Positions 8,461 to 17,826 of a stretch of 64,000 nt of DNA are shown in pieces. Under the pieces are notes generated by a model that did not search any database, was not told the DNA's origin, and saw only the letters and a program-made list of their open reading frames with translations. Location: contig CANQOC010000011.1 in NCBI GenBank assembly GCA_947625375.1, forward strand, positions 1-64,000, written 5' to 3'. The stretch's first letter is position 1. The number at the start of each line of letters is the position of its first letter. The translations under genes and the position numbers were made by a program. Source of the DNA: an uncultured Clostridia bacterium. Its GTDB lineage: Bacteria > Bacillota > Clostridia > Oscillospirales > Ruminococcaceae.

Positions 8461-9570
8461 TCAATCGATAAAGTCCTTGACCTTATTCGAGCGGTTCGGG
8501 TGGCGAAGCTTGCGGAGTGCCTTTGCCTCAATCTGACGTATGCGCTCGCGGGTGACGTTAAACATCTGTCCGACCTCCTCGAGAGTGCGGCTGCGGCCGT
8601 CCTCGAGGCCGAACCGGAGCCTTAAGACCTTTTCCTCGCGGTCGGTCAGGGTCGACAAAACCTGATTTATCTGCTCCTTAAGAAGCACGAGCGACGCCGC
8701 CTCGGTCGGCTCGGGGGCGTTTTCGTCCGGGATAAAGTCGCCGAGATGGCTGTCCTCCTCCTCGCCGATAGGCGTTTCGAGCGAGACAGGGTCCTGTGCG
8801 ATTCTTAATATTTCGCGGACCCTCTCGACCGGCATGTCGAGCGCCTGCGCGATTTCGTCGGCAGAAGGGTCGCGCCCGTTCTGGTGCAAAAGCTGGCTCG
8901 AGGTCTTCTTGACTTTCGTGATGGTCTCGACCATGTGCACCGGAATTCTTATCGTCCTCGCCTGATCGGCAATGGCGCGGGTAATCGACTGACGAATCCA
9001 CCATGTGGCATATGTCGAAAACTTGAACCCCTTGGTGTAGTCAAACTTTTCGACGGCCTTAATCAGTCCGAGGTTGCCCTCTTGGATTAAATCGAGGAAG
9101 CTCATTCCCCGCCCGCCGTAGCGCTTCGCGATGGACACGACAAGCCTCAGATTCGCTTCGGCAAGGCGCTTTTTCGCCTCTTTGTCGCCGTCCTTCATTT
9201 TCTGCGCAAGCTCAATCTCCTCCTCCGGCGTCAGAAGCGGCACCCGTCCGATTTCCTTAAGATAAATCTTTACGGGGTCGTCGATTGCGATTGCGTCGCT
9301 TACGGCGGCGTCATAGTCGTCGTCGAGGTCGTGGTCGCCGTCGATAATCGTCTCCTCGAGCTCCATAAGGTCCTCGAGGCTGTCCGTCTCCATGACGATG
9401 TCGTCGATGATTTCGATGCCGTTTGCGGCGCAGGCGTCGTAAAAGCTGTCGATTCGCTCAACGTCATAGTCCATCTCTTCGAGGGCTTCGGTAATCTCCT
9501 TTGTGGTGAGCTTTCCCGCCGCCTTGCCCGCTTCGAGCAGGCCCTCAATCGTTACTTTCTTTTCACTCAT
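8461..9570 (-). CDS. rpoD: RNA polymerase primary sigma factor (sigma-A)
   Basis: 369 aa, the compact Firmicute type. Region 1.1-like N-terminus, region 1.2 ([20 protein letters not shown]), region 2 (from about residue 140, with [19 protein letters not shown] and [16 protein letters not shown]), region 3, and region 4 helix-turn-helix ([20 protein letters not shown]). Third gene of dgt-dnaG-rpoD, 18 bp after dnaG; RBS-like sequence GGAGGCAGAATT precedes ATG 9570. Directs housekeeping transcription from the TTGACA/TATAAT promoters seen throughout this window. Confidence 0.96.
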   Translation of the reverse strand: MSEKKVTIEGLLEAGKAAGKLTTKEITEALEEMDYDVERIDSFYDACAANGIEIIDDIVMETDSLEDLMELEETIIDGDHDLDDDYDAAVSDAIAIDDPVKIYLKEIGRVPLLTPEEEIELAQKMKDGDKEAKKRLAEANLRLVVSIAKRYGGRGMSFLDLIQEGNLGLIKAVEKFDYTKGFKFSTYATWWIRQSITRAIADQARTIRIPVHMVETITKVKKTSSQLLHQNGRDPSADEIAQALDMPVERVREILRIAQDPVSLETPIGEEEDSHLGDFIPDENAPEPTEAASLVLLKEQINQVLSTLTDREEKVLRLRFGLEDGRSRTLEEVGQMFNVTRERIRQIEAKALRKLRHPNRSNKVKDFID

Positions 9571-9588
9571 AATTCTGCCTCCGTTACT

Positions 9589-11358
9589 TTATGTCAAATG
9601 ACTTTTCCTGTTTCTGAGGTCGGCTATGTATTTAAGGTACTCCTCCTCGCTCATCTGAGCCGGGTCGGCGCGGCTTCCGCCGCCCTTGAGCACCGCTATA
9701 CAGTCCTTTATTACCGCCGAATCGACGGCCACCGAGCGCGCCCTTGCGCGAATACCTGATATTCTTCCCATTTCGTCGGCGGAAAATTCGCCGCCGAGCG
9801 CGTCAAACCCACATTCTCCGCGCTCCCGAAAGCTTTTTTCGAGAACCTCGTATACCCGCCGGTGAAATTCGGTCGCCATTCCCTCGGGACCGAGCTCGGA
9901 AAAGACCTCCTCGGCGCCGTCGGGGTGCTCAAAGAGATACGCGATGATAAGCTCTTCGGCACGCGCCTGCTTCGGGCGCTCGCGCGCCTCGGGGTTGATG
10001 TCGTCCCGCGCGGGGGACGAGGTGATTTTTGTCCACTCGCGCTTTTTCGCCTGCGCGCGCTTTTTCCGGAGCTCGCCCTCGACCTCGGCTTTGATGACCT
10101 CGGTCGGAACGCTCTGTTCCTTTGCGACGCGGGAGATATATATTTCGCGTTCGATTCCGCTCTCTATCGACGCAAGGACGCCGACCGCGCGCTTAAGGTA
10201 TTCGACACGCCCGATGTCGGTCGAGACGTCGATTCCCGCCCTTGCGGCGCCAAGCTCGAAGTCGGTCGAGCCCTCCGACCCCTGAAGCAGCACCTTGAAG
10301 TGCTCGGGGCCGTATATGCGGATATAGTCGTCGACGTCCTTGACGCCGTTTCCGGCGACCTTTACGACCTTTGCCGAAAGTCCGGCGGAGGTGAGGACGG
10401 AAATCGCGTTCTTCGTCGCCTTTTGTCCGGCCTCGTCGGCGTCGTAGCAAATCGCGACCTCGTCGCAGTATTGGGACATAAGCCGCGCGTGCTCCGGGGT
10501 GATGGCGGTGCCGCAGGTCGCGACGGCCTCGGTAAATCCCGCCTGATGAAGCGAAATCACGTCGACGTTCCCCTCGCAGAGAATCAGCCGCTTCGACTTG
10601 ACCGAATAGTTTTTCGCGAAGTTGAGTGCAAAGAGCGTCCGGCTCTTTTTGTATACCGCGGTCTCCTTTGAGTTGACGTATTTCCCGCCCTTCGGCTCGG
10701 GGTCGAGGGTACGCCCCGAAAACGCGATTACGTTTCCGCGGAGGTCGAACACCGGGAACATCACCCGGTTGACGAAAAAGTCGAATGTGCGGCCGTTCTT
10801 TTCGCTGAGAAGGCTCGCCGCGATAAGCTCGCGCTCGGTGAAGCCGTTCGAGAGCATGTGGTTCTTGAGGCTTGTCCACCTGTTCGGCGCAACGCCGAGT
10901 CCGAAGCGCTTTATTGTCTCGGGACTCAGCCGCCTTTTTTCGACGAGATACCGAAGTCCCGCTTCGCCGTCCGGAGTCCTCAGACACCGGTAGAAGAACA
11001 TCGCCGCGGCTTTGTTTATCTCTAAAAGGCGGCGGCGCTCCCTTCCGGCGCGGTCGTCATAGCCGTCCTCCGGCATCGGTATTCCCGCCCGCTGTGCCAA
11101 AAACCGCACAGCCTCTATGTAGTCAAGGTTCTCGATTTTCATCACAAAGGTGATGACGTCGCCGCCCGCGCCGCACCCGAAGCAGTAAAAGCTTCCGTTG
11201 TCGGTGTATACGGTGCAGGAGGGCGTCCGCTCGGAGTGAAACGGACAGAGGCACTTAAGGTTGTGCCCCGCGCGCTTCAGCGTCACATAGCTCCGCATGA
11301 CGTCCTCTATTCGGTTTTGGTCCTTGATTTTTTCAAGAAATTCAGCCGGCAAGGGCAT
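9589..11358 (-). CDS. dnaG: DNA primase
   Basis: Synthesises RNA primers for the lagging strand. Start chosen at ATG 11358 (MPLPAEF) after GGAGAAGAGATAGA; an upstream in-frame start at 11391 lies inside dgt. Domains: CHC2 zinc finger (CLCPFH ... CFGCGAGGD, about residues 37-62), TOPRIM core (LILCEGNVDV about 260; DADEAGQ about 307), and a C-terminal helicase-binding region ('DPAQMSEEEYLKYIADLR'). 589 aa, normal. Starts one base past the end of dgt, so translation is probably coupled. Confidence 0.95.
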   Translation of the reverse strand: MPLPAEFLEKIKDQNRIEDVMRSYVTLKRAGHNLKCLCPFHSERTPSCTVYTDNGSFYCFGCGAGGDVITFVMKIENLDYIEAVRFLAQRAGIPMPEDGYDDRAGRERRRLLEINKAAAMFFYRCLRTPDGEAGLRYLVEKRRLSPETIKRFGLGVAPNRWTSLKNHMLSNGFTERELIAASLLSEKNGRTFDFFVNRVMFPVFDLRGNVIAFSGRTLDPEPKGGKYVNSKETAVYKKSRTLFALNFAKNYSVKSKRLILCEGNVDVISLHQAGFTEAVATCGTAITPEHARLMSQYCDEVAICYDADEAGQKATKNAISVLTSAGLSAKVVKVAGNGVKDVDDYIRIYGPEHFKVLLQGSEGSTDFELGAARAGIDVSTDIGRVEYLKRAVGVLASIESGIEREIYISRVAKEQSVPTEVIKAEVEGELRKKRAQAKKREWTKITSSPARDDINPEARERPKQARAEELIIAYLFEHPDGAEEVFSELGPEGMATEFHRRVYEVLEKSFRERGECGFDALGGEFSADEMGRISGIRARARSVAVDSAVIKDCIAVLKGGGSRADPAQMSEEEYLKYIADLRNRKSHLT

Positions 11359-11359
11359 T

Positions 11360-12364
11360 CTATCTCTTCTCCTCCCAGCCTTTCGGCACAAAAATGCTCA
11401 GGAACAGGTTTGTGCAGTATCCGTCGGTCATTCCGGCGATATAGTCACAGACCGCGGTGTCGGCGTCGAAGAGGTCCGCGAGCCGAAGATAGTCCGGCGG
11501 GAGCTTTTCGGGCCGCTCGACAAAATATCCGTAGAGCATCTGTATCATCGTCTTTGCCTTCGATTCCTCCGACTTGCAGACGGGATTGTGGTAGACGTTG
11601 CGGAACATAAACGCCGAAAGCTCGTTCTTCGCCGCTTCGACCTCGGGCGAATAGGAGAGGTTTTCGGCGCCGTTGTCGATAATCGAGCAGACGAGCGAGG
11701 TGATTCGCTCGGACTTGCTCTTTCCCAAAACGCGCGTCGCGCCTTCGGGGAGGTCTTCGCGGAGAATGACCCCGGCGCGGATTGCGTCCTCGATGTCGTG
11801 ATTTATGTACGCGATGACGTCGGCGAGGCGGACGACATATCCCTCTTTTGTATCCGCGACGCTGTCGGTGTGCTTCAATATCCCGTCGCGGACCTCGGCG
11901 GTGAGGTTCAGTCCCTTTCCGTCCTTTTCGATGCAGTCGACGACGCGGAGGCTCTGTTCATAGTGCCGGAAGCCTTTCGGCGAGATTTCGTTGAGGATTT
12001 GTTCGCCGGCGTGCCCGAACGGGGTGTGCCCAAGGTCGTGCCCAAGCGCGATTGCCTCGGTGAGATCCTCATTCAGACGGAGCGCGCGGGAGATTGTCCG
12101 CGCAATCTGGCTGACCTCGAGGGTGTGGGTGAGGCGGGTTCGGTAGTGGTCGCCGGCGGGGTTGAGAAAGACCTGTGTCTTCCTCTTGAGGCGCGAGAAG
12201 GCGTTGCAGTGGATTATCCGGTCGCGGTCGCGCTGAAAATCCGTCCTGAGCGGACATTTTTCCTCTTCGCGAAGGCGTCCGCGGCTCTCGGAGCTCCTTG
12301 CCGCATATGGCGACAGCACGGCGTTTTCGAGTTCTTCGGTATATTCTCTCGGGGACTTTTCCAT
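11360..12364 (-). CDS. dgt: Deoxyguanosinetriphosphate triphosphohydrolase-like HD protein
   Basis: HD-domain enzyme hydrolysing dNTPs (dGTP best known) to nucleoside and triphosphate. Start ATG 12364 (MEKSPRE) after AAAGGAGGAGCGCGAT. HD motif residues in RLTHTLEVSQIARTI and ALGHDLGHTPFGHAGE, plus later Asp in DVIAYINHDIEDAI. First gene of the operon with dnaG and rpoD, a neighbourhood common in Clostridia. 334 aa matches the short Gram-positive form. Confidence 0.92.
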   Translation of the reverse strand: MEKSPREYTEELENAVLSPYAARSSESRGRLREEEKCPLRTDFQRDRDRIIHCNAFSRLKRKTQVFLNPAGDHYRTRLTHTLEVSQIARTISRALRLNEDLTEAIALGHDLGHTPFGHAGEQILNEISPKGFRHYEQSLRVVDCIEKDGKGLNLTAEVRDGILKHTDSVADTKEGYVVRLADVIAYINHDIEDAIRAGVILREDLPEGATRVLGKSKSERITSLVCSIIDNGAENLSYSPEVEAAKNELSAFMFRNVYHNPVCKSEESKAKTMIQMLYGYFVERPEKLPPDYLRLADLFDADTAVCDYIAGMTDGYCTNLFLSIFVPKGWEEKR

Positions 12365-12410
12365 ATCGCGCTCCTCCTTTCCCATTCACTTTTTTATACT
12401 ATAATAACTC

Positions 12411-12452
12411 AAAAACTCCTCTTTGCTTTTTGACATAAGAGGAGCTTTTTGT
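12411..12452 (-). terminator. Hairpin with U-run just upstream of dgt (possible attenuator)
   Basis: On the minus strand CTCCTCTT ... AAGAGGAG is followed by TTTTTGAG, about 45 bp before the dgt start. The plus strand also ends in CTTTTTG. It either ends a transcript arriving from the right or sits in the leader of the dgt-dnaG-rpoD operon; no convincing promoter is seen on either side. Confidence 0.5.
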
Positions 12453-12724
12453 AGGATTGCACAAAAACGGGGAGGGGGATTTGTTGAAGGTGGGGGATGC
12501 GGCCGAAGCGGCCACATCAAGAAGATAGAAATTAGATATTAGATGTTAGAGTTTCAAGGTGTCGCCTTCGGTGACGGATTTAAGTGTAGTAGATAATATG
12601 GGCGGAACGGACACTCCCGAAGGTGGGGGTGTGAAGGAAGCTTAGTAGTGTACTGACGTCGAGTGGACGCTACGACTTGCAAAAAAGGATTCGATGCGCT
12701 CAAGGTTTTTAAGAGTATGTACCC
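12453..12724. repeat. Short degenerate repeat stretch
   Basis: Contains a TTAGATATTAGATGTTAGAG micro-repeat tract, a GTGTCGCCTTCGGTGACG palindrome and fragments of the array linkers. No gene seen. Confidence 0.5.
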
Positions 12725-13129
12725 TCATGTGTCACTTTTCTTTCCACTCGCCGCTTCACCGGGCGTTCCGTCAGTCCTAATCTTATTCGCCACTCTTGTG
12801 ACAAAAGCCTTATTAGTAACTTTAGCCTTGCGAGCGTTATATGCCGCGCCAAAATAAGTACTTAACGCTGTGATGTTATCATATGTAAACGCAGCTTCAA
12901 TAGCTGTTCTTAACGCCCTTTCGACTCCTGCAGGCGTAGCCTCGCAGTTTTGGGCAACTACGGGATAAATGCACTGTGTAATTTTGCGTAAAGCTGTGTG
13001 GTCATGGACTGCGATAGCGATTGACTCAACTAAGTACTCATAACCCTTTAAGTGCTCAGGAACACCGAGTCCGAAAAGCTCGTTGCGGATTGCCTTACAA
13101 AGTTCTGGATTAGAATTAAATTCATTCAT
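12725..13129 (-). CDS. Stand-alone Spo0A C-terminal DNA-binding domain protein
   Basis: 134 aa. Residues about 18-122 match the Spo0A effector domain (sigma-A-activating, six-helix DNA-binding fold): 'LGVPEHLKGYEYLVESIAI', 'ITQCIYPVVAQ', 'TPAGVERALRTAIEAAF' and 'VTNKAFVTRVANKIR' align by eye with Spo0A's GVPAHIKGYQYLREAI / YPTIAKKY / TPSRVERAIRHAIEVAW / PTNSEFIAMIADKLR. There is no receiver domain, so it cannot be phosphorylated by the phosphorelay. Clear RBS AGGAGGAAGTAAAAC. Codons are AT-richer than neighbours, suggesting transfer. Its promoter carries perfect 0A boxes (13172-13193). A small Ser/Gly/Lys tail follows the domain. Function inferred: competitor, amplifier or unregulated version of Spo0A. 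Confidence 0.85.
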   Translation of the reverse strand: MNEFNSNPELCKAIRNELFGLGVPEHLKGYEYLVESIAIAVHDHTALRKITQCIYPVVAQNCEATPAGVERALRTAIEAAFTYDNITALSTYFGAAYNARKAKVTNKAFVTRVANKIRTDGTPGEAASGKKSDT

Positions 13130-13158
13130 GTTTTACTTCCTCCTGTGTAGTTTTCTAC

Positions 13159-13193
13159 ATTATACCACAGCTTTCGACATACATATGTCGAAA
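13159..13193 (-). promoter_or_regulatory. Promoter with inverted 0A boxes
   Basis: TTTCGACAT (13172-13180) and ATGTCGAAA (13185-13193) form a perfect 9-bp inverted repeat with a 4-bp spacer; each arm holds the Spo0A box TGTCGAA. A further near-match TGTCGCA lies at 13196-13202. A perfect minus-strand -10 TATAAT occupies 13164-13159, and no good -35 exists at 17 bp, where the 0A boxes sit. This is the layout of Spo0A-activated sigma-A promoters. Confidence 0.85.
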
Positions 13194-13335
13194 AATGTCG
13201 CAGAAAATAGGTTTGGAATAATACACAATTATCCGTGCCAAACTTTGTTGCATTATTACAAATGTGCAAAATTATGATTTAGCTTTGTGTTCCCGATTTA
13301 TTCAAATATCTAACCTTTCCTTTCCCCTATCCCCC

Positions 13336-14472
13336 TCACTCCATCATAACGCTTTTAACCGGCAGTTTCTTTATCCGCTGCGAATAGCCGTACATGGCAA
13401 CTTCATAAGCTATGACAAACAATCCCAGTGTAATCGCGCACGCCTTAAAATCAAAATTATATTCGGGAACAGTCCCGACATCGGCAAATACCATCGACAC
13501 CATGCCCTTTAACAGTGCATACTGATACCCAGTTCCAATCGCAAATCCAAGATATGCAAACGGCCTGTAGCCTCCGAGGACCGCCTTGGCACAGTCGCCG
13601 TGATTGTAGCCGAAAACGCGCATCATCGCGATGGTTTTGGCGTTGCCCTTCACCACGCTCGAGAGCGACAGAAACAGGGTCACAAACGCCAAAATCAGGC
13701 CGATTGCCAGCACCATCACTGCCATTTCCCCGCTCGAAAGGTCGGTCATCGACGTCGACATCTGGAGCATCGCCGAGAAGCAAAACGCCGAAAACGCAAT
13801 GAAAAATACGAGCGATTTTCTGCCGCGCACCGTGCTCCACTTTAAATCCTGAAGAAATGGCAAGTCCGAGCCGCCGCGCTTGGCGGCTTTTTGTTTATAC
13901 TCGCGCCGCTCTTTCAGCAGGTCGAGCACCGGATTTTTCAGCCGTAAATATGCATACAAAACCGCCAAAATCGCGAAAATTATCGCGGGAAGACACACCA
14001 AAAGAAACGCCGGAATCGGGTGAAAATGCGGCTTGATTTCGGGGAAAAGGCGGTCGGCGTTTTGCAGCTCATAGAACGTCGGGAGATAGAGAAACGCAAG
14101 CGCATATCCCAAAAAACAGCCGGCAAAAACACTCAGACCGAACACCCAAAAATGCCTCGCGATTTTGAAATTTGAGTACCCCAAGGCCTTCAGAATCCCG
14201 AGCTCTTTGCCATGGGTATCTATGTAATTTTTGACATAAAACAGGAGCATGACGGCCGAGGTCGCGACCAGACACCCGCCCGAAACTGCCGCGACGACCT
14301 TTCCCGTCGAGACGATGGCGTTATACATCGCGGCGGCTTCCGTCGTGATTTCAGCCTTCATCGCCGCGATGTCGACGTTGTAATTCAAAAACATTGTGCA
14401 GACGAAAACCGCGCAGCAGGCGATGACGGAAATTCCGGCGAGCTTGAGCGCGTCTTTGATTCCGATAATCAT
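13336..14472 (-). CDS. ABC transporter permease, FtsX/MacB type
   Basis: Membrane component of the second ABC system in this operon. Start taken at ATG 14472 (MIIGIKDAL), three bases after the stop of the ATPase gene; GTG codons at 14481/14478 overlap that gene. About eight hydrophobic segments, with two FtsX-type halves ('TGKVVAAVSGGCLVATSAVM' and 'MAVMVLAIGLILAFVTLFLS'), and the typical 'KELGILKALGYSNFKIARH' coupling helix. 378 aa is shorter than full 600-800 aa permeases because the large extracytoplasmic loop is missing. Substrate unknown. Last gene of the MerR operon. Confidence 0.85.
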   Translation of the reverse strand: MIIGIKDALKLAGISVIACCAVFVCTMFLNYNVDIAAMKAEITTEAAAMYNAIVSTGKVVAAVSGGCLVATSAVMLLFYVKNYIDTHGKELGILKALGYSNFKIARHFWVFGLSVFAGCFLGYALAFLYLPTFYELQNADRLFPEIKPHFHPIPAFLLVCLPAIIFAILAVLYAYLRLKNPVLDLLKERREYKQKAAKRGGSDLPFLQDLKWSTVRGRKSLVFFIAFSAFCFSAMLQMSTSMTDLSSGEMAVMVLAIGLILAFVTLFLSLSSVVKGNAKTIAMMRVFGYNHGDCAKAVLGGYRPFAYLGFAIGTGYQYALLKGMVSMVFADVGTVPEYNFDFKACAITLGLFVIAYEVAMYGYSQRIKKLPVKSVMME

Positions 14473-14474
14473 AG

Positions 14475-15167
14475 TCACCACCCGATTTCGTAAGCGGATT
14501 TTTGCCTGTCGTTGGCGTAAATTTCGGCAATTTTCCCGCTGTTCATTCGCACGACCGTGTTCGCCATTTCCGCGATATTCCGGTTGTGCGTTATCATTAC
14601 GACCGTGAAGCCGTATTCGTTATGCAGGTTACATATATAATCGAGCACCTGCCGCCCCGTCTGCTCGTCGAGCGCACCGGTCGGCTCGTCCAAAAACAGC
14701 ACCCTCGGCCTTTTCGCGAGAGCGCGCGCGACGGCGACCCTCTGCTGCTCGCCGCCAGAAAGCTCGCCCGGGAATTTCTTTGATTTATCCCGAAGTCCGA
14801 CGGCGGCGATAGTTTCACGGTAGTCCCGATTTCCTGCCAAATCCGCGCCCATCCGCACGTTCTTTTCGACGGTCATGTTCGGGAGGAGGAAATATTGCTG
14901 AAAGATAAATCCGATGTTGTCCTTGCGAAACTCTGTCAGCTCGCTGTCGGTCAGCTTTGTGATGTCGCAATCGCCATAAACAACGCTCCCGCCGTCGGGG
15001 CGTTCGAGTCCCGAAATGATGTTCAGAAAGGTGGATTTCCCCGACCCCGACGCGCCCAGAATCACGGTAAAATCGCCGTCGGAAATTTGAAGGCTCACGC
15101 CTTTCAGCACCCGGTTTTTGCTCCCTCCCGTGCCGTAGGATTTTGTGATGTCCGATACTGTAATCAT
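14475..15167 (-). CDS. ABC transporter ATP-binding protein, LolD/MacB family
   Basis: ATPase for the adjacent FtsX-type permease. Walker [10 protein letters not shown] (about residue 36), Q-loop, signature [15 protein letters not shown] (about 136), Walker [13 protein letters not shown], and switch His in VVMITHNR. 230 aa, standard. Start overlaps the stop of the upstream ABC-2 permease by four bases (ATGA), so translation is coupled. Confidence 0.92.
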   Translation of the reverse strand: MITVSDITKSYGTGGSKNRVLKGVSLQISDGDFTVILGASGSGKSTFLNIISGLERPDGGSVVYGDCDITKLTDSELTEFRKDNIGFIFQQYFLLPNMTVEKNVRMGADLAGNRDYRETIAAVGLRDKSKKFPGELSGGEQQRVAVARALAKRPRVLFLDEPTGALDEQTGRQVLDYICNLHNEYGFTVVMITHNRNIAEMANTVVRMNSGKIAEIYANDRQKSAYEIGW

Positions 15168-16066
15168 GCCGCTTTTCTCCTGTTCATAAGCATATTAAGC
15201 AATATATAAATGCCGATTAAAATGACGACGGTCACACCTAAAATCAGATACATCGACGGAATTCCGACCCGATGTCCGAAAAAGTACAGGCTGCAGTCCA
15301 TAGAATCTTTAATCTCGTTTATCACTTCTGTCGGAACGCCCTGAGCGTTCATCTCGGAAAGAGCGCCCCGCATCGCGTGATTGCGGACAAGCGCCGTGCC
15401 GTATGTCCCGGGGAGGAATGAGAGGACTTTTTGCAGTCCCGAGCCGAAGGAGGATATCGGCATATATGCCCCGCAGATGAATCCGTACCCCGCGCTGATG
15501 ATTGTCCCGACCGCGGAAATCTGCCCCTGTGTCGATAAAAACAGGTTGATTATAGATGACAGCGCAGTCCCGAACAACGCGAGAAGTATGACGTCCAAAA
15601 TAAGTAGGACAACGTCCGACGCGGACATATACCACCCGACAATCGCCGCATACGCAAGGCATAAACCCGCTGCCATGAAAGAGATTATCAGCGTCGACGC
15701 CAAAGAGGCGATATAGTAGCTCATCGAAAGCGTCGAGGAGCTGACGGGGGAATTTTTAAGGTCCTTGACCGTGCCGTTTGCTTTGTCCTGAACCGTCAAA
15801 AAGTTGGAGCAGAAGGCGACCGTCACGCAGGACACCGCAAGAATCGACGAAATAAGCTGTCCGCCGACAAGTCCGTCGATAAGGCTTTCGGAGAGGTGAA
15901 TAAATTCCGGCAGGTTCGAGGTGAAGCTGTCGTGATAGACCTTGCCGAGAAAGGTCACATAAAGCACAAGCAGGATTGCCGGCGTAATCAGCGAGGTCAG
16001 GAACATTCCCCTGTCCTTGAAAAACAGCTTTATATTTCTCTTTATCAGTGCGATTGCCGTGCTCAT
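15164..16066 (-). CDS. ABC-2 type exporter permease
   Basis: 300 aa with six predicted transmembrane segments and the ABC-2 layout: N-terminal 'IALIKRNIKLFFKDRGMFLT', a periplasmic loop, five clustered helices, and the conserved 'GYGFICGAYMPISSFGSGLQ' region near the C-terminal half. Works with the ATPase encoded just upstream, overlapping it by four bases. Drug or peptide export is inferred from the family and the MerR regulator. Confidence 0.9.
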   Translation of the reverse strand: MSTAIALIKRNIKLFFKDRGMFLTSLITPAILLVLYVTFLGKVYHDSFTSNLPEFIHLSESLIDGLVGGQLISSILAVSCVTVAFCSNFLTVQDKANGTVKDLKNSPVSSSTLSMSYYIASLASTLIISFMAAGLCLAYAAIVGWYMSASDVVLLILDVILLALFGTALSSIINLFLSTQGQISAVGTIISAGYGFICGAYMPISSFGSGLQKVLSFLPGTYGTALVRNHAMRGALSEMNAQGVPTEVINEIKDSMDCSLYFFGHRVGIPSMYLILGVTVVILIGIYILLNMLMNRRKAA

Positions 16067-16977
16067 TTTTCGGCACCTCCCGTAAGCTTTTTTCCGGTGA
16101 CGGCGAGAAAAACGTCGTCCATTCTGCCCTTTGTGATTTCGTAATCGTCGAACACATCGGGATTTTTCATGATAAGCTCCGTCGCCGCCCTTGTGTTCGG
16201 GACAAAAAGGCGGTAGGCGCCTTTTATTTGCTCATATTCCGTCCCGAGGCTTTTAACGTCGTCCTCGCTTGCGCCGTATAGCGTGATATAGTCGCCGGTA
16301 TAGGCGTTTTTCAGCTCGAGCGGCGTCCCCTCGGCGGCGATTTTTCCGCTGTCAAGAATGACGACATAATCCGCCTCGGAAGCTTCTTCCATGTAGTGCG
16401 TGGTCAGAAAAACCGTCATATTCTCGTTTTTGCGGAGGTCGGAGATGACGCTCCAGAGCGTTTTTCGTGTCTGCGGGTCAAGACCGGTCGTGGGTTCGTC
16501 TAAAATCAGGATTTTGGGGTCATGAAACAGCGCCCGGGCGATGTCGATTCTCCTGCGCTGTCCTCCCGAGAGCTTCCCCACGGTCCGCTTTAATATGTCT
16601 CCGAAATCAAGCATTTCTGAGAGCACCGAAAGCCTGTCCCGAAAATCTTTTCCGACGATTCCGTACAGCGCGGCGCGGCTCTCCAAATTGTCATAGACCG
16701 AAAGCGCCGAATCGAGGACGGAATTCTGAAAGACGACGCCGAGCTTGCGCTTGATTGAGTCCATATCTTTGTCGAGGTCGTGACCGTCAATCACAATACC
16801 GCCGCTGTCCTTTGAAAGCTGACCGCACATGATGTTGATGGTCGTCGACTTGCCCGCGCCGTTGATGCCTAAGAATGCGAAAAGCTCGCCCTCGCGGACG
16901 CCGAAACTTAAATCCTGCACCGCTTTTACGTCGCCGAAGCTTTTGTTAAGGCGGTCGATTTGAATAATTTTCTTCAT
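16063..16977 (-). CDS. ABC exporter ATP-binding protein (CcmA/DrrA type)
   Basis: 304 aa. Walker A GINGAGKST (about residue 38), signature LSGGQRRRIDIARAL, Walker B ILILDEPTTGLDPQTR, switch His in VFLTTHYMEE, and the C-terminal extension with 'AEGTPLELKNAY' typical of daunorubicin-resistance type ATPases. Pairs with the ABC-2 permease downstream. The start overlaps the MerR stop by four bases. Confidence 0.92.
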   Translation of the reverse strand: MKKIIQIDRLNKSFGDVKAVQDLSFGVREGELFAFLGINGAGKSTTINIMCGQLSKDSGGIVIDGHDLDKDMDSIKRKLGVVFQNSVLDSALSVYDNLESRAALYGIVGKDFRDRLSVLSEMLDFGDILKRTVGKLSGGQRRRIDIARALFHDPKILILDEPTTGLDPQTRKTLWSVISDLRKNENMTVFLTTHYMEEASEADYVVILDSGKIAAEGTPLELKNAYTGDYITLYGASEDDVKSLGTEYEQIKGAYRLFVPNTRAATELIMKNPDVFDDYEITKGRMDDVFLAVTGKKLTGGAEK

Positions 16978-17807
16978 TTTTTCTCTCCCTTGTCTGAATT
17001 TATATTGAACGGGTCAATCCCCCGCTTTTTGAAATATGCCTCCAATGACGAGCCTATAAACCGGTTTGCGGCTGTTTGGCTTTGGCTGCTAAAATCGCCT
17101 CCGCCTTTAGCCTGTTCGGCCTCGGCAAGCGCTTCGACCTCTATAAGCTTCGGCAGTAAAGACGTATCCCCGCCGGTGAATTTTTCAATCATGCTCCAAA
17201 ATTCCTCGGCGAATTTCATGCCCTTTTCACTGCCCGGCGCAACGCCCGAAGTCCGATATTCCGCGGCCTGACGGCTCAAGCGGCTGTATGTTTCAATGAT
17301 TTCGGCGGCGCTATCCTTATCAAAAGCGGAGCTGCAATGCTCCAGCATTTTATCATCGAGATATTTTATCAGATGATACTGCTCGTTTTTCATCTGCAGA
17401 TTGGTGATGATAGCGGCATATCTCTTGAAATCGACCGTCTGCATCTGCAAGACCTCTTGCCGAAGCGCCCTGATGTCCGCCAAGGTCTCGGAAAGAACAC
17501 GGATTTGCTTTTCGATATCCGCCGCCTGACCCGCAAGAGCGGTTGCAACGTCGTCGGGAGTGTCAAGGGAAATAAGCCGCCCCCTTATATCCTCCAGAGA
17601 AAATCCCAAGGACTTCAGGGACAGGATTTGGTGCAGATTTATCATGTCCTTATCCGTATAAAGCCGGCGTCCGCCCTCGCTCACCGCGGACGGTTTCAAA
17701 AGGTTTTCTTTGTCGTAATATTGAAGCGTGCGGACCGTGGCGCCCATTTTCTTCGCAAGCTCGCCGACCGTCATGTACCCCGGCGGGATTGCCCGGTATT
17801 TTTCCAT
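16974..17807 (-). CDS. MerR family transcriptional regulator
   Basis: 277 aa. Start ATG 17807 (MEKYRAI) after GGAGGTGAATTTC. N-terminal winged helix 'MTVGELAKKMGATVRTLQYY' with 'EGGRRLYTDKDMINLHQI', a coiled-coil dimerisation helix (about residues 85-125), and a C-terminal helical region resembling TipAS-type drug-binding domains ('EIIETYSRLSRQAAEYR'). First gene of the five-gene exporter operon, which it probably activates through the 19-bp-spaced promoter at 17827-17857 when a ligand binds. Confidence 0.9.
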   Translation of the reverse strand: MEKYRAIPPGYMTVGELAKKMGATVRTLQYYDKENLLKPSAVSEGGRRLYTDKDMINLHQILSLKSLGFSLEDIRGRLISLDTPDDVATALAGQAADIEKQIRVLSETLADIRALRQEVLQMQTVDFKRYAAIITNLQMKNEQYHLIKYLDDKMLEHCSSAFDKDSAAEIIETYSRLSRQAAEYRTSGVAPGSEKGMKFAEEFWSMIEKFTGGDTSLLPKLIEVEALAEAEQAKGGGDFSSQSQTAANRFIGSSLEAYFKKRGIDPFNINSDKGEKK

Positions 17808-17826
17808 GAAATTCACCTCCGAGAAC

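Noticed and set aside
11297..12433. Long open frames antisense to dgt, dnaG, spoIIP, ilvA and the flavodiiron gene
   Set aside because: GC-rich genes give long shadow frames on the opposite strand; the sense genes have clear family motifs and RBSs, the antisense frames do not.
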